Origin: Hypomyces perniciosus
Lineage: Eukaryota; Ascomycota; Sordariomycetes; Hypocreales; Hypocreaceae
NCBI GenBank assembly: GCA_008477525.1
Contig: SPDT01000003.1
Span: 1,488,001 to 1,552,000 of the forward strand
Length of the DNA stretch: 64,000 bases
Reading direction: 5' to 3'
Numbering within the stretch: the first letter of the stretch is position 1; each line of letters begins with the position of its first letter. Below, one piece after another: positions 1-12,082 of this stretch. The notes under the pieces are model-generated. The model saw nothing but the letters and a program-made list of their open reading frames with translations. It was not told the origin of the DNA and did no database searches. The position numbers were made by a program, and so were the translations under genes.

Positions 1-330
1 TAAAGACCTATAAAGCTTAAAGAAGGTAATATAAGACTTTTATAAAAGATATTTAAAAAAGCTAAGCCTATTATAATAAATATTAAAAGGAATTATAAAA
101 AAAGAAAAAAAGGAAATAGCTAAAAAGAAACTAATACCTGCAAAGCGCTAATTAAAGACTATACTGCATTAAAGCCTATAACTAAACTATATATTACTAA
201 TATCAAAAACTATACAATTTACTTTATTTACCCTTATATTAAAAGTATTAAAATAAATTACTTAGAATTTTAATTTATATAAGTAATATAGCTATTCGCG
301 GCTAAATAGTATAATAAAGAGGGGGGGTAC
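1..330 (+). mobile_element. 3' end of a RIP-degraded gypsy LTR retrotransposon (cut by window start)
   Basis: This stretch is nearly the same sequence as 63430-63766, the last part of the full gypsy element at 57273-63938, including the G-run polypurine tract just before the LTR (GAGGGGGGGTAC at about 319-330). It is therefore the 3' internal end of a plus-strand copy of that family; the rest lies left of the window. It is very AT-rich with stops in every frame, so nothing is coding now. Corresponding sites in the two copies differ mainly by C/T and G/A changes, as expected of RIP. Confidence 0.85.
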
Positions 331-502
331 TGTTATAGCAATAACAATAATGCAATATTAACGCCCTGTTATATAAGCCCTAGTTATATAACTAGGCCCC
401 AATGTATTCTTAGCTATAGCTTTTTATAAAGGTTTAGGGCTTTCTCGCTCTCTACAGCACAACAACAATATTTGCCCTAACCTGCCTTTCTATACCATAA
501 TA
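331..502 (+). repeat. 3' LTR (172 bp) of the partial gypsy element
   Basis: It has the same length, order and ends as the LTRs at 57273-57444 and 63767-63938 and the inverted one at 55495-55666. It starts TGTTATAGCA, a RIP form of TGTCACGGCA, and ends CCATAATA, a RIP form of CCGTGACA. It is directly preceded by the polypurine tract. The target duplication cannot be tested because the 5' end is outside the window. Confidence 0.88.
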
Positions 503-1232
503 ACTCTATTTAGTTAAATAGTTAATTTATTTATTGCCTATAATATCCTTATTTTTAAAATCTATAAAATAAAAATCCTATAAGGCGATATACTTTATAT
601 TAATTTCTAAAAATATATATACTCTGTATATAAAAGGGGGGGGCTTATTAAATAGCCTATTAATAATTAATAAATTATTTAAAAAAAAGGTTTTTAAATT
701 ATATAGTTTTCCTTTATATATCTAGCTATTAGCTTTATAGCCTTTAAAGCAGCTTATACTTTTATATTATAAACCTTTATATTATTAAAGCATTTAGTAT
801 TTATAATTAATTTTACTTTATAATAAACAATTACTTTTTAACTTATATTCCCTTTAATTGAAAACCTATTAAAGTAGGTTAAAATTAAATAAAAGAGGAA
901 AGATTTAACTATTTCTAAATATTTCTTTACTATCATTAATTTACCTATACCTTTTAAGTTAAGATTAAAGAAAATATATAAAGACTTTTTAGCGAAAAGT
1001 ATAAATTTAATAATCTTACTAATTAAAGTAGTAATATATTAAGATTTAGTTTATAGTAATTAAAAAGGGAGTTTTTTATTAATATATTAACTAATTAAGT
1101 AATTTTAATTTAATCCTATAAATCTTATTTCTATTTAAATTAAGCTTAAATTAAAGCAATATTAATTATAAGGACTTTTAACTTTTTATATAAAATAAAA
1201 ATATTTATAGTTTTTTAAATTAAAAGGATTAC
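503..1232. other. AT-rich, RIP-like relic sequence
   Basis: More than 700 bases of almost pure A/T with scattered G-runs (for example near 637) and no usable reading frame. It probably belongs to the transposon into which the preceding gypsy element inserted, but I cannot assign it to a family. Confidence 0.6.
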
Positions 1233-1799
1233 TTTTGTTGAAATAACAAGGTTATACTGAACCTCATTTAAGTGCAGCTTCTAGGAAGGTGCACCCAACG
1301 CAGCAATAAGGAAACGACTGAGAGTCTAGTTGGGTTAACAATGGATGAACAATTGAATTGTAAACGATCTAATAGCTAGAAGCTATAGAATATCTAGTGT
1401 ATGTGCGGCTGGTGTAGAAGTGAATTGTATGAACAATAGCTTTGTCTTCTACAATAGTCCTCCGACTAGATAATAGGAATGCGGCGGCAGAATTGGGTTC
1501 GTGGCCCTATTCCTATTTTCCGCAAAATTCATTTGTATGGGAAATCGGCCAAATCGACTCACGGCCATACAAACAGGAAACCATTTTAGTCAGATTTTTC
1601 ACAATAGCCATTGTGGCCATTGTATTGAGTCTAGGGTAGGCGGGATAGCTGGTCCTAGCTCAATTGTTATCGTTGAAGATAACAGAAATTTCCTGACTTA
1701 CACCGAAGTTCCTCCGGAACTCGGTCCTAGCGTCGGGCCTAATTCCGGGTCAAGCCAGAATAGGAAGGTTACCCAAATACACTGAAATCCTTACTTTTT
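1233..1799. other. Patch of normal base composition, possibly a solo LTR plus flank
   Basis: This patch has ordinary GC content between two RIP-degraded blocks. It begins TGTTGAAATAACAAGG, which resembles Ty1-copia LTR starts, and near 1445-1455 has TTCTACAATA, which resembles a decayed copia LTR end. No target duplication was found. The rest (1456-1790) has weak inverted pieces, such as AATAGGAATG near 1472 and CCCTATTCCTATT near 1504, and no convincing gene. Short open frames here show no recognisable protein. Confidence 0.35.
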
Positions 1800-4700
1800 A
1801 GCCCTCCTTTTTAACAACTTTTACTATAGCTTTAAAGGCTTTATTTATTTTATTTATTAAACTAAATACTTTTATATTTATTTATTTAATAAAGTTAACT
1901 TATAATTATTATTTACACTTTAATTACTATACTCTTATTTTATATAAAGCAATAAACAGGATATAGGCCTTTATAGTTTATATTATAGCCTTAAAAAGTA
2001 AACCCTTTTAAATTTTATTTAGCGATTTAAAGAAATTAAAGACTTTATATACTTTACCTATAAATATTTTTTTATATTTTTTTAAAAAAAAGCTTTAAAT
2101 TAAAGTAAACCCTTAACTATTAAATATTTTGTTTAAACTAGGCTAGTTTTCCTTTTATTATAATACCTTTATATATATTTAGCTTTTTATATAATAAAAG
2201 TATAGCAATTTAACTTTAATATAATGAAAAGAATTATAGTTTTTACTTTTTAGTTTAATATTTTATTAAGCGCTTATTATATAAAAGTAACTATCTTTTA
2301 AGCAACCTGCTTATAATAAATATAATAATATTATTAATATATTTAAAGTAAAATTATGAGTCTTTAAGCTGGAAAATTAACTTAAAGTAAAGTATTAATA
2401 TAATAAAAAAACACTTTTTTTCATAAAGCTTTATATTTAAAGGTAAATGTTAATAAATTAATTTTGTTTCTTTTATAAATAAAGGCAGTTTTATTATTTA
2501 TAAAAGACTTTATTTATTTTATAAATTAAATAAATTAACTTTATTATTTAAGCTATAAAACTAATTTATTCTTTATAATAATATTAAAGGCTTTAAAAAT
2601 ATTAAAAGTAAAAAAAGTTACAACCTCCCTTTTATTTAAAGTAATTTTAATATTATAAATTAAATTAGCAAATAAATTTATAACTGCTCTTTTAAAGAAA
2701 GCCTTAAAGTATTATTTTAAAAGGATTTTATATTTAAGTATTAAAAAAAAGACCTGTTTAAGAAATAATGTCTTTCAGCCTTTTTTTATAGAACATAATA
2801 GTAAAAAAGGCTTAAAAGCTTTATAGTTTATATAGTTAAATTTATTAAATTTAAAAATAATAATAACTTTAGTGTTTTTAAAAAGGAAAGGGTAATACTT
2901 TAATTTAAAGCAGCATTTAAAAAGGTTTTTTAATAAACGTTTTAATAGTAGGCTATATATAATATAAAAGGGCAATTAATATATTATCTATATTAAATAT
3001 AATAATTTTTATTTTAATTATATTTTTTTTTACTTTTCTTTAATAATTATTTTATTTTATTGTCTTTAAAGGTTTTTTAATATTTAAAGTTTTTATAAGT
3101 TTTTAATATTTCTTTTATTCCCTTTTACTATAATAGGTATTCTTTAAAAAAGGCTGTTTATTTTTTAAGGTTTAAAATACTTTTATTACTATTTATTAAA
3201 AGGGGGGGTTAAAACTAGTTTATAGGTTTATACTACTTAATTACTTATTAAATACCTTTATTTAAGTTAATTTTAGCTATACTTTTATTTTAATAATTGC
3301 GTTTTTTATATCTAACTATATTATATAATATCTTTTTTACTTTAATTTATTTAGTAGTTTTAAAGGGTATTATAATATAAGCTAACTAGGCTATTTAATA
3401 GTTTTTATTTTATTAAAAAGCGCTATATTTATTTTAATATCTCTTTTTGCTTTTTAACTATATATAGTCTATAAAGAGTCTTTATAATATTTATATAGCT
3501 GCATTTAAGTCGTTTTTAGTTAAATTAATTATATTTACTTTTTAAAAAAAGCCAGGGATATATATATATTAATTAGCTAAACCTTTATAAACTTTTAAAA
3601 AGGATATATTTCTTTTTTATATTAGCTATTAGCTTAATAAAGCTTAAAAGTAAAGTAATAATTATATAGTAGTTTAAGCTTATATTGAAGTTTTTTATAA
3701 TAGTTATTAATATAAGGCAGTTAATACAAATAGAGTTAATGTATTTTCTAGAATTCTTTATAAAAGTATTTATAAAGGCAGGGATTAAATTATATTGATC
3801 TGCCTATCTAGCTAATTTATTGCCTATAATATTCAACATTTAGTTTAGTTTTTATATTTAATAAAATATATTAAAGTCTCTGATAATAATTAAATTTAAA
3901 AAGGGTTAACTTTACCTTTTAAAGGTTTTTATTATAGTATTAAAAGAAGTTTTATAATAAATATTAATAATAATATAATTATAAATTTTTATTTACTTAA
4001 TATAATTATATTTTAATTTTAAAAGTAAAAGTTATTAATATAATGGATTTAATATTTTTTTAATATAAATAAAAATAAAAACTTTAGTCTTTTTTTAATT
4101 ATCAAATAAGTTAAATACTTAAAAATTACAATAAGATTTTATTTATTTTTTACATAATGTAATATTTTAATAAATTTATAGCTTTTAAATAAATATAATA
4201 TTGAAGCTGTTTTTTTAAGTTAATAAAGTGCTATATTATAATATTATTTTTATTTTTTTATATTAATTTAAAAGATATTTAAATTAAAGCTTTTTAACAG
4301 TTTTAATAAAGTTTATTATATATATATTAAATTTATAACGTTTATCTTTTTTAAAGGATTCCTTTAAAGTATAATTTATAAAGTTATTAATATCGGTAAC
4401 TTTTACTATAAAATAGGCTAATAAGCTTTCTTTTAATAAATTATTAAAGATATTTATTAAATTAATTTTATTTAAAAAAGGCTTTATTATAGGGGTAAAA
4501 GGTATTATCTTACTTAAAGGGAAAAGTCTTTAAATCTAGGCCTTAAAAGTAAAAGTAGTAAAAGATTTAATTAAAGTAGTTTAAAGAGCTTTTTTTTTAA
4601 ATGCATTAAATTTAAGCTTAAAAGTAAAAGGGGTAAAGTTCTTTTTTTAAAATTCTTAAATCTTAAATTCTTTAATACTTTTATATTATTTTTAATAGTT

Positions 4701-6311
4701 TAATATATATATAATAGTTTAAAGTATTAAATTAATAAAGTTTAAGGCAGTTAATATATTAAATAAATTTATTATAGTTTTTATTTTTATTAATATATTA
4801 AAAAGTAAATTTATTATACTTTTTATATCATATAGTTTTGATATATTTTTAAAGGTTATCAAAGTTAAAGTATATGTTATATTAAATTATTTATATTTTT
4901 TAGGTTTAAAGCTTTATTAAAATTAAATAATTCAAAAGTTTAAAGCCGATTTTAATTTTTTTTTAAAAAAATAAAGTAATAGTAAATATTAATAATCTCG
5001 CTAAAAAAGGCTTTTTAGTAAAAGGTTAAAGGTTTTTTAAATTTAATATTCTTTTAAACTTAAATTAAATAAATATATTAATAAATCTTTTTTAAATATT
5101 AATATAATATGTAAAAATACTTTATATAAAAAAATGCTTTTATATATATATTTTTAATTTTTAAGCTATTAGCTTTTATAATTAAATTTAAAATAAAGAT
5201 CTTTTATTTAACTTTTTTATTATTAATTTTTAATATAAAGTTTAACTTTACTTTTTAAAAATAAATAATATTTTATTTTTAAGTTTTTTAATTTTAATAA
5301 TTTTTTATTTAACTTTAATAATAGTAATTCTCTTTTAATTATAGTTTAAAGGGATTTAAAAGAAAATTTTATTATTAAATTTTTTAAAAGTTATATTTTA
5401 TTTAATTAAATTATTTTTTATAATAAAGGTTAACTTTTTATTATTTTATAAAATATAATTCTTTTTATTAAAACTTTTTTATTTATACTTTTAATTATAA
5501 TTATAGGTTATATAATTTACTTTAAGCTATTAATTATTAATAAAATATTTATATTAATTTAAATTAAAAAGTAAAGTTTAATTTATTATTATTTATTATT
5601 TAATAAATTTCTTTATCTATTAATTATATAATTATTAATTAAATTAAAAAGGGATTTTTATTTAACTTTTAAAGTTTATAACGGCCTTTAAAGAAAAAAA
5701 GCTTTTAAAAGTATTAATAAATATTTTATTTATTTATAAACTAATTAAAAGATAATATTTTATTAAATAATTATTAATAGTTTAAACTATTAAAAATAAA
5801 TCTTTTTATATAACTTTTTAAATTATATTAATTTTTTTAATTTATATAAAGACTTTATTAGCTATAATAAACTATTTCTTATTATTAAAAATAAATACTT
5901 TTATTAATTTACTTTAAAAAAAAAGCTTTTTTAATTCTTTTTTAGAAAAAAGAAATATTAAATTTTATATTAAAGCTAAAACTAAATTTAAAGATTTTAA
6001 TTTTAACATATTTGTTATTAATATAGTATTTTCTAAATATAATTAAAAAAATTATAATCCTTTTTTATTTTAAAAGTAAAAAAATGCTTTTTTTTAAGTT
6101 ATTAAATTACTGCCTATTTAATAGCAGTAAAGTTTAATTATCCTTAATTCGCTTTAAGTTTAATAGCATTCGCTATTTTTCTTTAAATGCCTAAAAAGGG
6201 TAAAAGAGCATTATTAAGCTTATTTTTCTTAATAGCTAGTTAAGAGGTTATGAATTTTAGTGAGTAGGCACCTAAAAGGTGGGGTACCTGTAAGTGTAGG
6301 AGGGAAGCTTG
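1800..6311 (-). mobile_element. Tad1-like LINE, RIP-degraded, minus strand, 3' truncated
   Basis: Read on the minus strand, this is an inverted copy of the element starting at 15706. The 5' ends match at 6095-6311 and 15706-15935, including the CAAGCTTCCCTCC start and the following normal-GC leader. Interior matches include 5821-5900 with about 16135-16205, and 2470-2560 with 19507-19590. The RT region is recognisable by comparison with the other copy. This copy runs some 500 bp further 3' than the 15706 copy, with remnants of the part after the catalytic RT motif, and fades near 1800 before any clear RNase H. It is non-coding now. Confidence 0.8.
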
Positions 6312-6382
6312 TTACCGATGTCGGTACAGAGTATCTAGTATTATTAGATCTGTTTTAATATGGATTACCTATTAGGTAACTG

Positions 6383-6434
6383 CCAGACCACAAATCCAGC
6401 AAAAGTGAAGCTCCACTCAATATGCGTGGATAAG
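6383..6434 (+). repeat. Copy 1 of a short dispersed repeat (75-bp family, partial)
   Basis: It shares the core AAAAGTGAAGCTCCAC and the end GCGTGGATAAG with the copies at 12459-12533 (plus) and 45083-45157 (minus). It is more diverged and shorter than those two. It lies just outside the 5' end of the left LINE. The rest of 6312-6585 holds no gene. Confidence 0.7.
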
Positions 6435-6585
6435 CAATAGCTTAGCGCCGCGGTTTATTGTCCTCTAAAGATGGAGTCGTGTGACTCTAAATCTGGAGTC
6501 CTCGGAGGCAAAAAATGGAAGACACTAAACTCAAGAAAAGAGCGTGACGGGACCCCGTATATTCTAATCAATATGGTCGTATGTG

Positions 6586-8119
6586 CTAAGATGGTTTCTT
6601 GATTTGATCTAGAAGCTCGATTGACAACGGATCCGCATATGGATCTATTAATACCGATTTTGACAATTCCTCACTAGAGACGTCCAACCATGGTGGCCCT
6701 GCCCATCCGCCTACTCCCGTAAGAAGTGCTGCAGGATTGCCCAGAACATCTTCCATCCGTTCCGTGATGTTCCATCTAGATTCCTCATGGCGTATATCAG
6801 ACCCAGGTGATAATAGTACATTAACTGCGGCGACGGTAGGTGCAGTATAACTTGCTACAGGAGTCACCAGATCTTCCCGTAGGATCTCCAGGGAATTCCA
6901 GGGAAAAATAGATAGGCTTCTGTCGCGCAAGGTTGAAATTGGGTTCGTAAATGTGTGTATATCAAACCAAGTTTGAGGTTGCTCAACCAAGTTCCTCGAA
7001 CCAAAGATATTCTCTTCATTCCACAGACTTTCATCTACCATCAACCCGATAGCATCATCTATTGGGCGTTCTGGGTTTTCCTCAAATGTAAGTGAAATGC
7101 CGTCCAGTTCGAAATCCCGTCCACTGTGCACATCGATATAGCTCGTATCAGATGCAGCTTCTGTTTTCGAAGTCTCATCATCCTGTAACTCCCCTTGCTC
7201 CTGTAGATCCTTGAAACGCAATGAGAGAAACGATAATGACAGGAGATGCATCCCTATATGATGTGATAATGCCATTTGAAGTCTCCTACTACGGCGATTG
7301 CTGAGCGCTCCCTGATCATCGTCATCCGAGTCCTCGGAATCAGGCCATTCGTGTCCGCTTGACTCTTCCAGGTGTTTGGATGGTTCGTCCTCGAACCTAG
7401 CTCGCCGCGGATATTTCGTGGTTTTTTTATTCTCACGTTTCTTTCTTTTTTGGGAGCCACGTGAGTCATTTTTCAGTGATTCTTCATCATTATTAATCGA
7501 TGGATCTTCAGCGGCGTTATATGAACACAAGAAAGGGCAGACACTATCTGACCGAACGTTGGATGCGGTACGTTGGCGAAGGATAGAAGCTATCTGTGTC
7601 GTCCTAAGGGAGTACCCATGAGCTTCATACAGATGAGATGAAAGTGCAGTTTTGTCGATAAAACTTAATGGAACGTCATGGCAAATGTCACAATTCCACC
7701 GCGGCTCTTGGTATATCTCTCTTGTCCAGGTTGGAGAGTGGCTGTCTTTCATATGAGCCCTCCATACACTCAATCTATCGAATGCAGGCCACGGTGTAGA
7801 GCATGTCTCAGCCAGACAAACAAATGGTTTTAAGTCATGATTAACATGACGCCTGGCCCTGAATTTAGTTGAAAGAATCAAGTCAAATCCCAAGAGTAAT
7901 GACATACCTCCACCAGTGGGAGTGCTGCTGACGTGCTTCATCACATTTAGCGGTAGGTAGAGGCTCAAAGCACCATAAGCAAGTGACGTGCTTGGAAGGC
8001 CCCTCTGCTCTTGGTGGTTTCGGATAGCGCAAGTTGCCCGCTGATGCTGAGGATACGGGACTGCCTGTAGTCACTGGTGTGCCAACATGGAACCTCTGAT
8101 GAAATTCTTCAATGTTCAA
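6586..8119 (-). CDS. C2H2-type zinc-finger domain protein
   Basis: Two exons, 8119-7908 and 7858-6586, give 494 residues; the 49-bp intron (GTATGT...TTCAG) restores a continuous zinc-finger region. Visible pairs are C47/C50, then C85-C90-H106-H111, then C127-C130-H146-H151. A third, degenerate finger would use C178/C182 and H271/H275, with a HIGMHL stretch like the HVxRHLexLALFALPR signature of this fungal family. A basic stretch at about 208-225 (KRKKRENKK) is a likely nuclear signal, and an acidic run (about 244-252) follows. The function is unknown; nucleic-acid binding is inferred. Family members are usually longer at the N-terminus, and the start ATG here overlaps the divergent transporter, so the 5' end may be lost or another upstream exon missed. 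Confidence 0.72.
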
Positions 8120-9351
8120 GGTCGATGGCTTCGTATATATTTTCTCTGGTTCAATTCATGGTGAGATTGCTCTGCGCTTGAGGGTGTCTGAGACATAAAT
8201 AACACCTCAATAGGGGCATCGTCAATTCATTTGGTGTTTACCAAGCATACTATGAAACTGATCTTCTTTCCAACCACTCTCCATCCGAGATCTCGTGGAT
8301 TGGAACTTTCCAGGGATTCCTTTTGGTTTGTTTTGGCATCGTAGTTGGGCCGCTCTTTGACCAGGGATACTTTCACTCGCTTCTCGTGGTGGGATCGCTC
8401 TTGGTTGTCCTCGGATTGATGGTCACAAGCCTTGCGACTACATACTGGCAGATCTTCCTAGCCCAAGGTCTTTGCATTGGATTGGGAGCTGGATGCCTCT
8501 TTATACCTAGCATCGCAGTCGTCGCTACCTACTTCAGCACCAAGCGAGCACTTGCTACTGGTATTGCAGCTGCCGGTGGCAGCATTGGAAGTGTCATCTA
8601 TCCAATTGTCCTTCGCAGCCTTGGTCCAAAATTGGGCTTCCCTTGGGCAACAAGGGTGGTTGGCTTCATCGCCCTCTTCGGCCTTATTATCAGCAACTTA
8701 GTTATGAAGACTCGTCTTCCTCCACCGAAGGTATCCCGCCGCCTTTTCGACCGTGGTGCGTTTCGGTCCCTACCTTTTGTTCTTCTCTCCATTGGGTTTT
8801 TTCTCAATGTCGCCGGTCTCTACATCCCAATATTTTATATTATCATCTATGCACAGCGCAAGATTGGCCTCACAGAGGACCTATCATTCTATCTCCTTGC
8901 TGTGCTGAACGCGTCCTCAGTCTTTGGACGTGTTATCCCAGGCCTTTTAGCCGACAAATTCGGCTCATTGGAAATCATGACAATTTGCACGCTCACATGT
9001 GCTATTCTATCTTACGCGTCGGTTACGATTCACAACCTTGCGGGGATCGTTGTCTTTTGTATTTTTTATGGTTTTAGCTCTGGAGCAATATTGTCGCTCG
9101 CACCCACTTCTGTTGGACAACTGATTCCAGAACTTTCGTTGTTTGGGACCTGGCTGGGAATATCTTTTCTTTTTGCTGGTACTGGCTTGTTGATTGGAAC
9201 TCCAATAGCTGGAACCTTGATCCATCTTGACACGGATAGTTTCAATGGTGGATATATCTTTGGCGCTAGCTGTGTTATAGCAGGGGGGTTGATCTTTGTT
9301 TTGGTCCAACTGATCACACGCAGGATTATCAAGGTGCCGGTTTCTCGGTGA
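8099..9351 (+). CDS. MFS transporter, monocarboxylate-transporter-like
   Basis: Exon 1 is 8099-8160 and exon 2 is 8214-9351, joined across a 53-bp intron (GTGAGA...CAATAG) to give 399 residues; an ATG at 8087 would add four. The join is supported because it creates the family signature FNSWGIVNSFGVYQAYYETD in TM1 and the loop after it. About twelve membrane segments follow, including the conserved LVVLGLMVTSLATTYWQ and FGRVIPGLLADKFG regions, with a basic central loop (about residues 185-200). This matches fungal MCT/SLC16-type permeases, which usually have a longer cytosolic N-terminus. The first 20 or so residues align poorly, so the 5' end may be truncated. It is divergent from the zinc-finger gene with 21-33 bp of overlap. 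The substrate is unknown; a plasma-membrane location is inferred. Confidence 0.75.
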
Positions 9352-9984
9352 TTGATATCTACAGGGACCTACATGTTTCATTTCTGCTGTTTTCTCCCTA
9401 TAAGTATCATTCTCCAGGAGTTGGACTTCAAAATTTGGTGTAGATAGTGGTCAGGTGGCCCGAGCCTTGACGTCAGATTCTTTAAACTTAGATGCCAATA
9501 CTAATTGGTTAGGTTGTATCTATGTTAAACTACTGAACCAGGCAGTAAAAGTAAAGTGTACACTCCAGAAAATGTGCTATTATTTTCTGTTGATAGTTTA
9601 TAATATACCATTACTTAGGCTTAGGGTTATTAGGGGGTTAGCTATAATAGTCTATATAAGGTAATTAAATCTAGTTAAAATAACTTGTTTTTTTATAAAT
9701 CATGTTACAGCTAGGTTATAAAATGCTGCAGCTAGCCATTGGGGATTTTGATATGATATGCCCTGCCTGACATAGTGGTGGTGGATTAATGTAACATCTT
9801 GGAGTTGGTTGCGTATCAAGCCACTATGCCGAAAACTCTTTTTTTCCGGCTATGACCAACGAAAATTGAATCCCTTCGACTCATACTCCTTGTAGTTGTT
9901 TGATGCTAGACGCATGTAGCCATCCTCCATTTCATCTTCGGATGAGACGCGGGGACTGTAACTACCTCGTCGTTTTAATACAAG
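9352..9984. other. Intergenic, with a short AT-rich relic
   Basis: It contains the 3' flank of the MFS gene. About 9590-9720 is TA-rich (GGCTTAGGGTTATTAGG, then CTATATAAGG) and looks like lightly RIP-affected transposon debris. I see no gene. Confidence 0.5.
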
Positions 9985-10720
9985 GACAGCTATTGAGGCT
10001 AGACGACCTTACACAGCCATAACGTGCCCCCTGCGGCAGCCCTAATCAGCCTAGTTGTCTGATTTCGTCAACCTAGAAAGCTACTGTCGGCTTAGTTTGA
10101 AGGCTGTTGCAAACGGCTTGTAAGACCGACTTTGCGGACCGGCTTTGGCCGTCTGAGCTACCTGACTGCGACCGTCTTCTCTCTTCCGGCTGATGCTGAC
10201 AAGATCATAGTTGTACCTTCTTCCTAGCTTGTTTACTAGGACCTTCCAGGTAGCTGACGATATCATACGCCAGGATTGTGAGGGAGCAGCCGATGGTAAT
10301 GGATAGAATACGAGACCCGAGTGTTTGACATGACAGTCGTATACTATGCCGAAGGTGTATGGCACACCGCCGACGGAGCTGAAACAACAAGCCTGACAAT
10401 AGGCACCACTGATAGAAACAATGTTGGATATGTAAGCGGCGCTGGTCGAGAGCCAAGAGCCCAAAACAACTAGTGATCGGCAAGCTCTTATGCGTAGCCA
10501 TGTTTTTTCCAGCGACCATGACAGATCTGTAACCATGATTAATATTCAAAGCACGCTCTATGCACTGACATCATGCTCGTCTTAGCCTAAGGTAGATTGC
10601 CTGAATTATTCAGCTAGCATGCCATGCCATGGTGATGCTGTTTCCCCGAGCCTAAAACTGCAAGCAATACAATAATAATAGTACCGGGGTCTAACGACTC
10701 AAGTACGCCCGTGCTACTTA
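9985..10720 (-). pseudogene. Decayed copy of the DHA1 MFS transporter locus
   Basis: Three blocks match, in order, the locus at 47.1-50.1 kb on the same strand. 10015-10250 matches 47140-47400 (3' flank; shared landmarks GCTTGTAAGACCGAC and GCCGTCTGAGCTACC). 10257-10405 matches 48345-48480, part of exon 3; the minus strand still reads GVPYTFGIVYDCHVKHSGLVF against GVPYTFGKVYNFDIEQSGLVF. 10420-10720 matches 49880-50145 (5' flank; shared GGATATGTAAGC). The rest of the gene is gone, so this is a duplicate with two large deletions. Changes are not limited to RIP transitions. No functional product is possible. Confidence 0.72.
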
Positions 10721-11089
10721 TTAAGATTAATACTGATATATAAAATGAGGGTTCTGACCTAGGTAGTTGGTAATCACGCTTACGGATAGAGGGAGTAATG
10801 CTGGAAATAAGCAGGCGTTGTTATCTCGTCAATATTGACAGATGAAACCTTGCATATTCGTGGAAAAACAATACATATTTCACAACAAACGTATCCATTT
10901 CTAATCTCTGCAGGTAGAACGAAACCCTATTCCAGACCATGATATACTACCTTGATATCACTGCTGGATCCTCACTCAGCCTCTTTTTTATCTGAAGCAG
11001 TACGCACCTACTCACCTACCATCACATTCGCCCTCACGATTCGGCATCAAGCAACATCGACCAAAACGGCTGCCGAAAATGCCTCCAAA
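10721..11089. other. Intergenic
   Basis: Upstream region of the broken MDR gene. No gene or clear motif found. Confidence 0.5.
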
Positions 11090-11815
11090 ATGCACCTCTA
11101 CCAACTCACCGGGCCAGACCCTATCGCCAAGACCCTCAAACTTACCACCATCCCCCGTACCAGCTCCTTATCCAAGTCATCGTCGCCGGCATCAACCCCG
11201 CCGACTACAAGATTCCTGAGCCCGGCATAGCCTTCAAGACCATGGTCTCCTTTCCCCGGACTCCTGGCATGGACTTCGCGGGCCGCATTGTGGCCGTGGG
11301 CCCGGAGGTTCCCGACATGAATGCTGGCGACGCTGTCATGGGCCGCTTGGATCCCATGAAGTCCACCGGCTCACTGGCCGAATACGTCATCGCCTCCTGC
11401 GACTCTGTCGCCGCCCTGCCACCCACGGTGTCTCTATACCAGGCCGGTGCCGCAGCCACTGCTGCCCTGACTGCCTACCAGACCATCGTGCCCTTCGTCA
11501 AGGCTGACGACAAGGTATTCATCAACGGTGGCTCGGGTGGCACAGGCAGCTTTGGCATACAGATTGCCAAGGCGGTCTGGTGCCACGTCACTGCCTCGTA
11601 CCCGGGTTCCTTGGCGGCTCCAAGCACAAGTTTGAGGCGTTCACAACGAAGAATTCGCATGAAGATTTGGTGCACATTGCGGAGTGGATGGGAAGATACG
11701 GACGGTGAGTGACTCGACCTTTGGGTTCAAGGATATGTTGGGTGCGTTTGAGAAGTTGAAGAAGGATTTGAGCGCGGGTGAGATTCTAGTGAGGGTGAAT
11801 GAGGAGAAAATGTGA
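11090..11815 (+). pseudogene. Broken MDR-family (quinone-oxidoreductase-like) dehydrogenase
   Basis: The start reads MHLYQLTGPDPIAKTLKLTTIPR, close to N-termini of zinc-independent medium-chain reductases. A short deletion near 11160 shifts the frame; the next frame gives QLLIQVIVAGINPADYK and then the substrate domain (TPGMDFAGRIVAVGPEV) and the nucleotide-binding motif GGSGGTGSFGIQIAK. At about 11605 most of the Rossmann domain, some 75 or more residues, is missing: HVTAS is followed directly by the C-terminal PGFLGG...NSHEDLVHIAEWM in another frame. A third frame change near 11690 precedes the last piece (TVSDSTFGFKDM...) and the stop at 11813-11815. An active enzyme would be a soluble NAD(P)H-dependent reductase; this copy should be inactive. 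Confidence 0.8.
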
Positions 11816-12082
11816 TGCGTCCGGATCTGGTGAACGGATAAGTTATCTATCCTGTCGCTAGTCTCTTACTGCATCTCTACGGGTTGCGATATCAATCTCT
11901 CATATTGGGAGGAAGTGCATTTATACTCTTTTGTAAACTTACGGCATTTACCATCATATGGTTCACAATATAACCAAACGATTCGATGGCCACAAATCTT
12001 CTATCCTTATATTAAACAAGAGACCATTACTTTTGTGATTTTTAGCCATAAACCTCGGCGAAGACGCCTCAAGCAAGGCATA
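11816..12082. other. Intergenic
   Basis: Between the MDR relic and the MITE. No gene seen. Confidence 0.4.

Noticed and set aside
9455..9664. 69-residue plus-strand frame after the MFS gene
   Set aside because: It ends in a TA-rich relic and has no family resemblance; probably chance.
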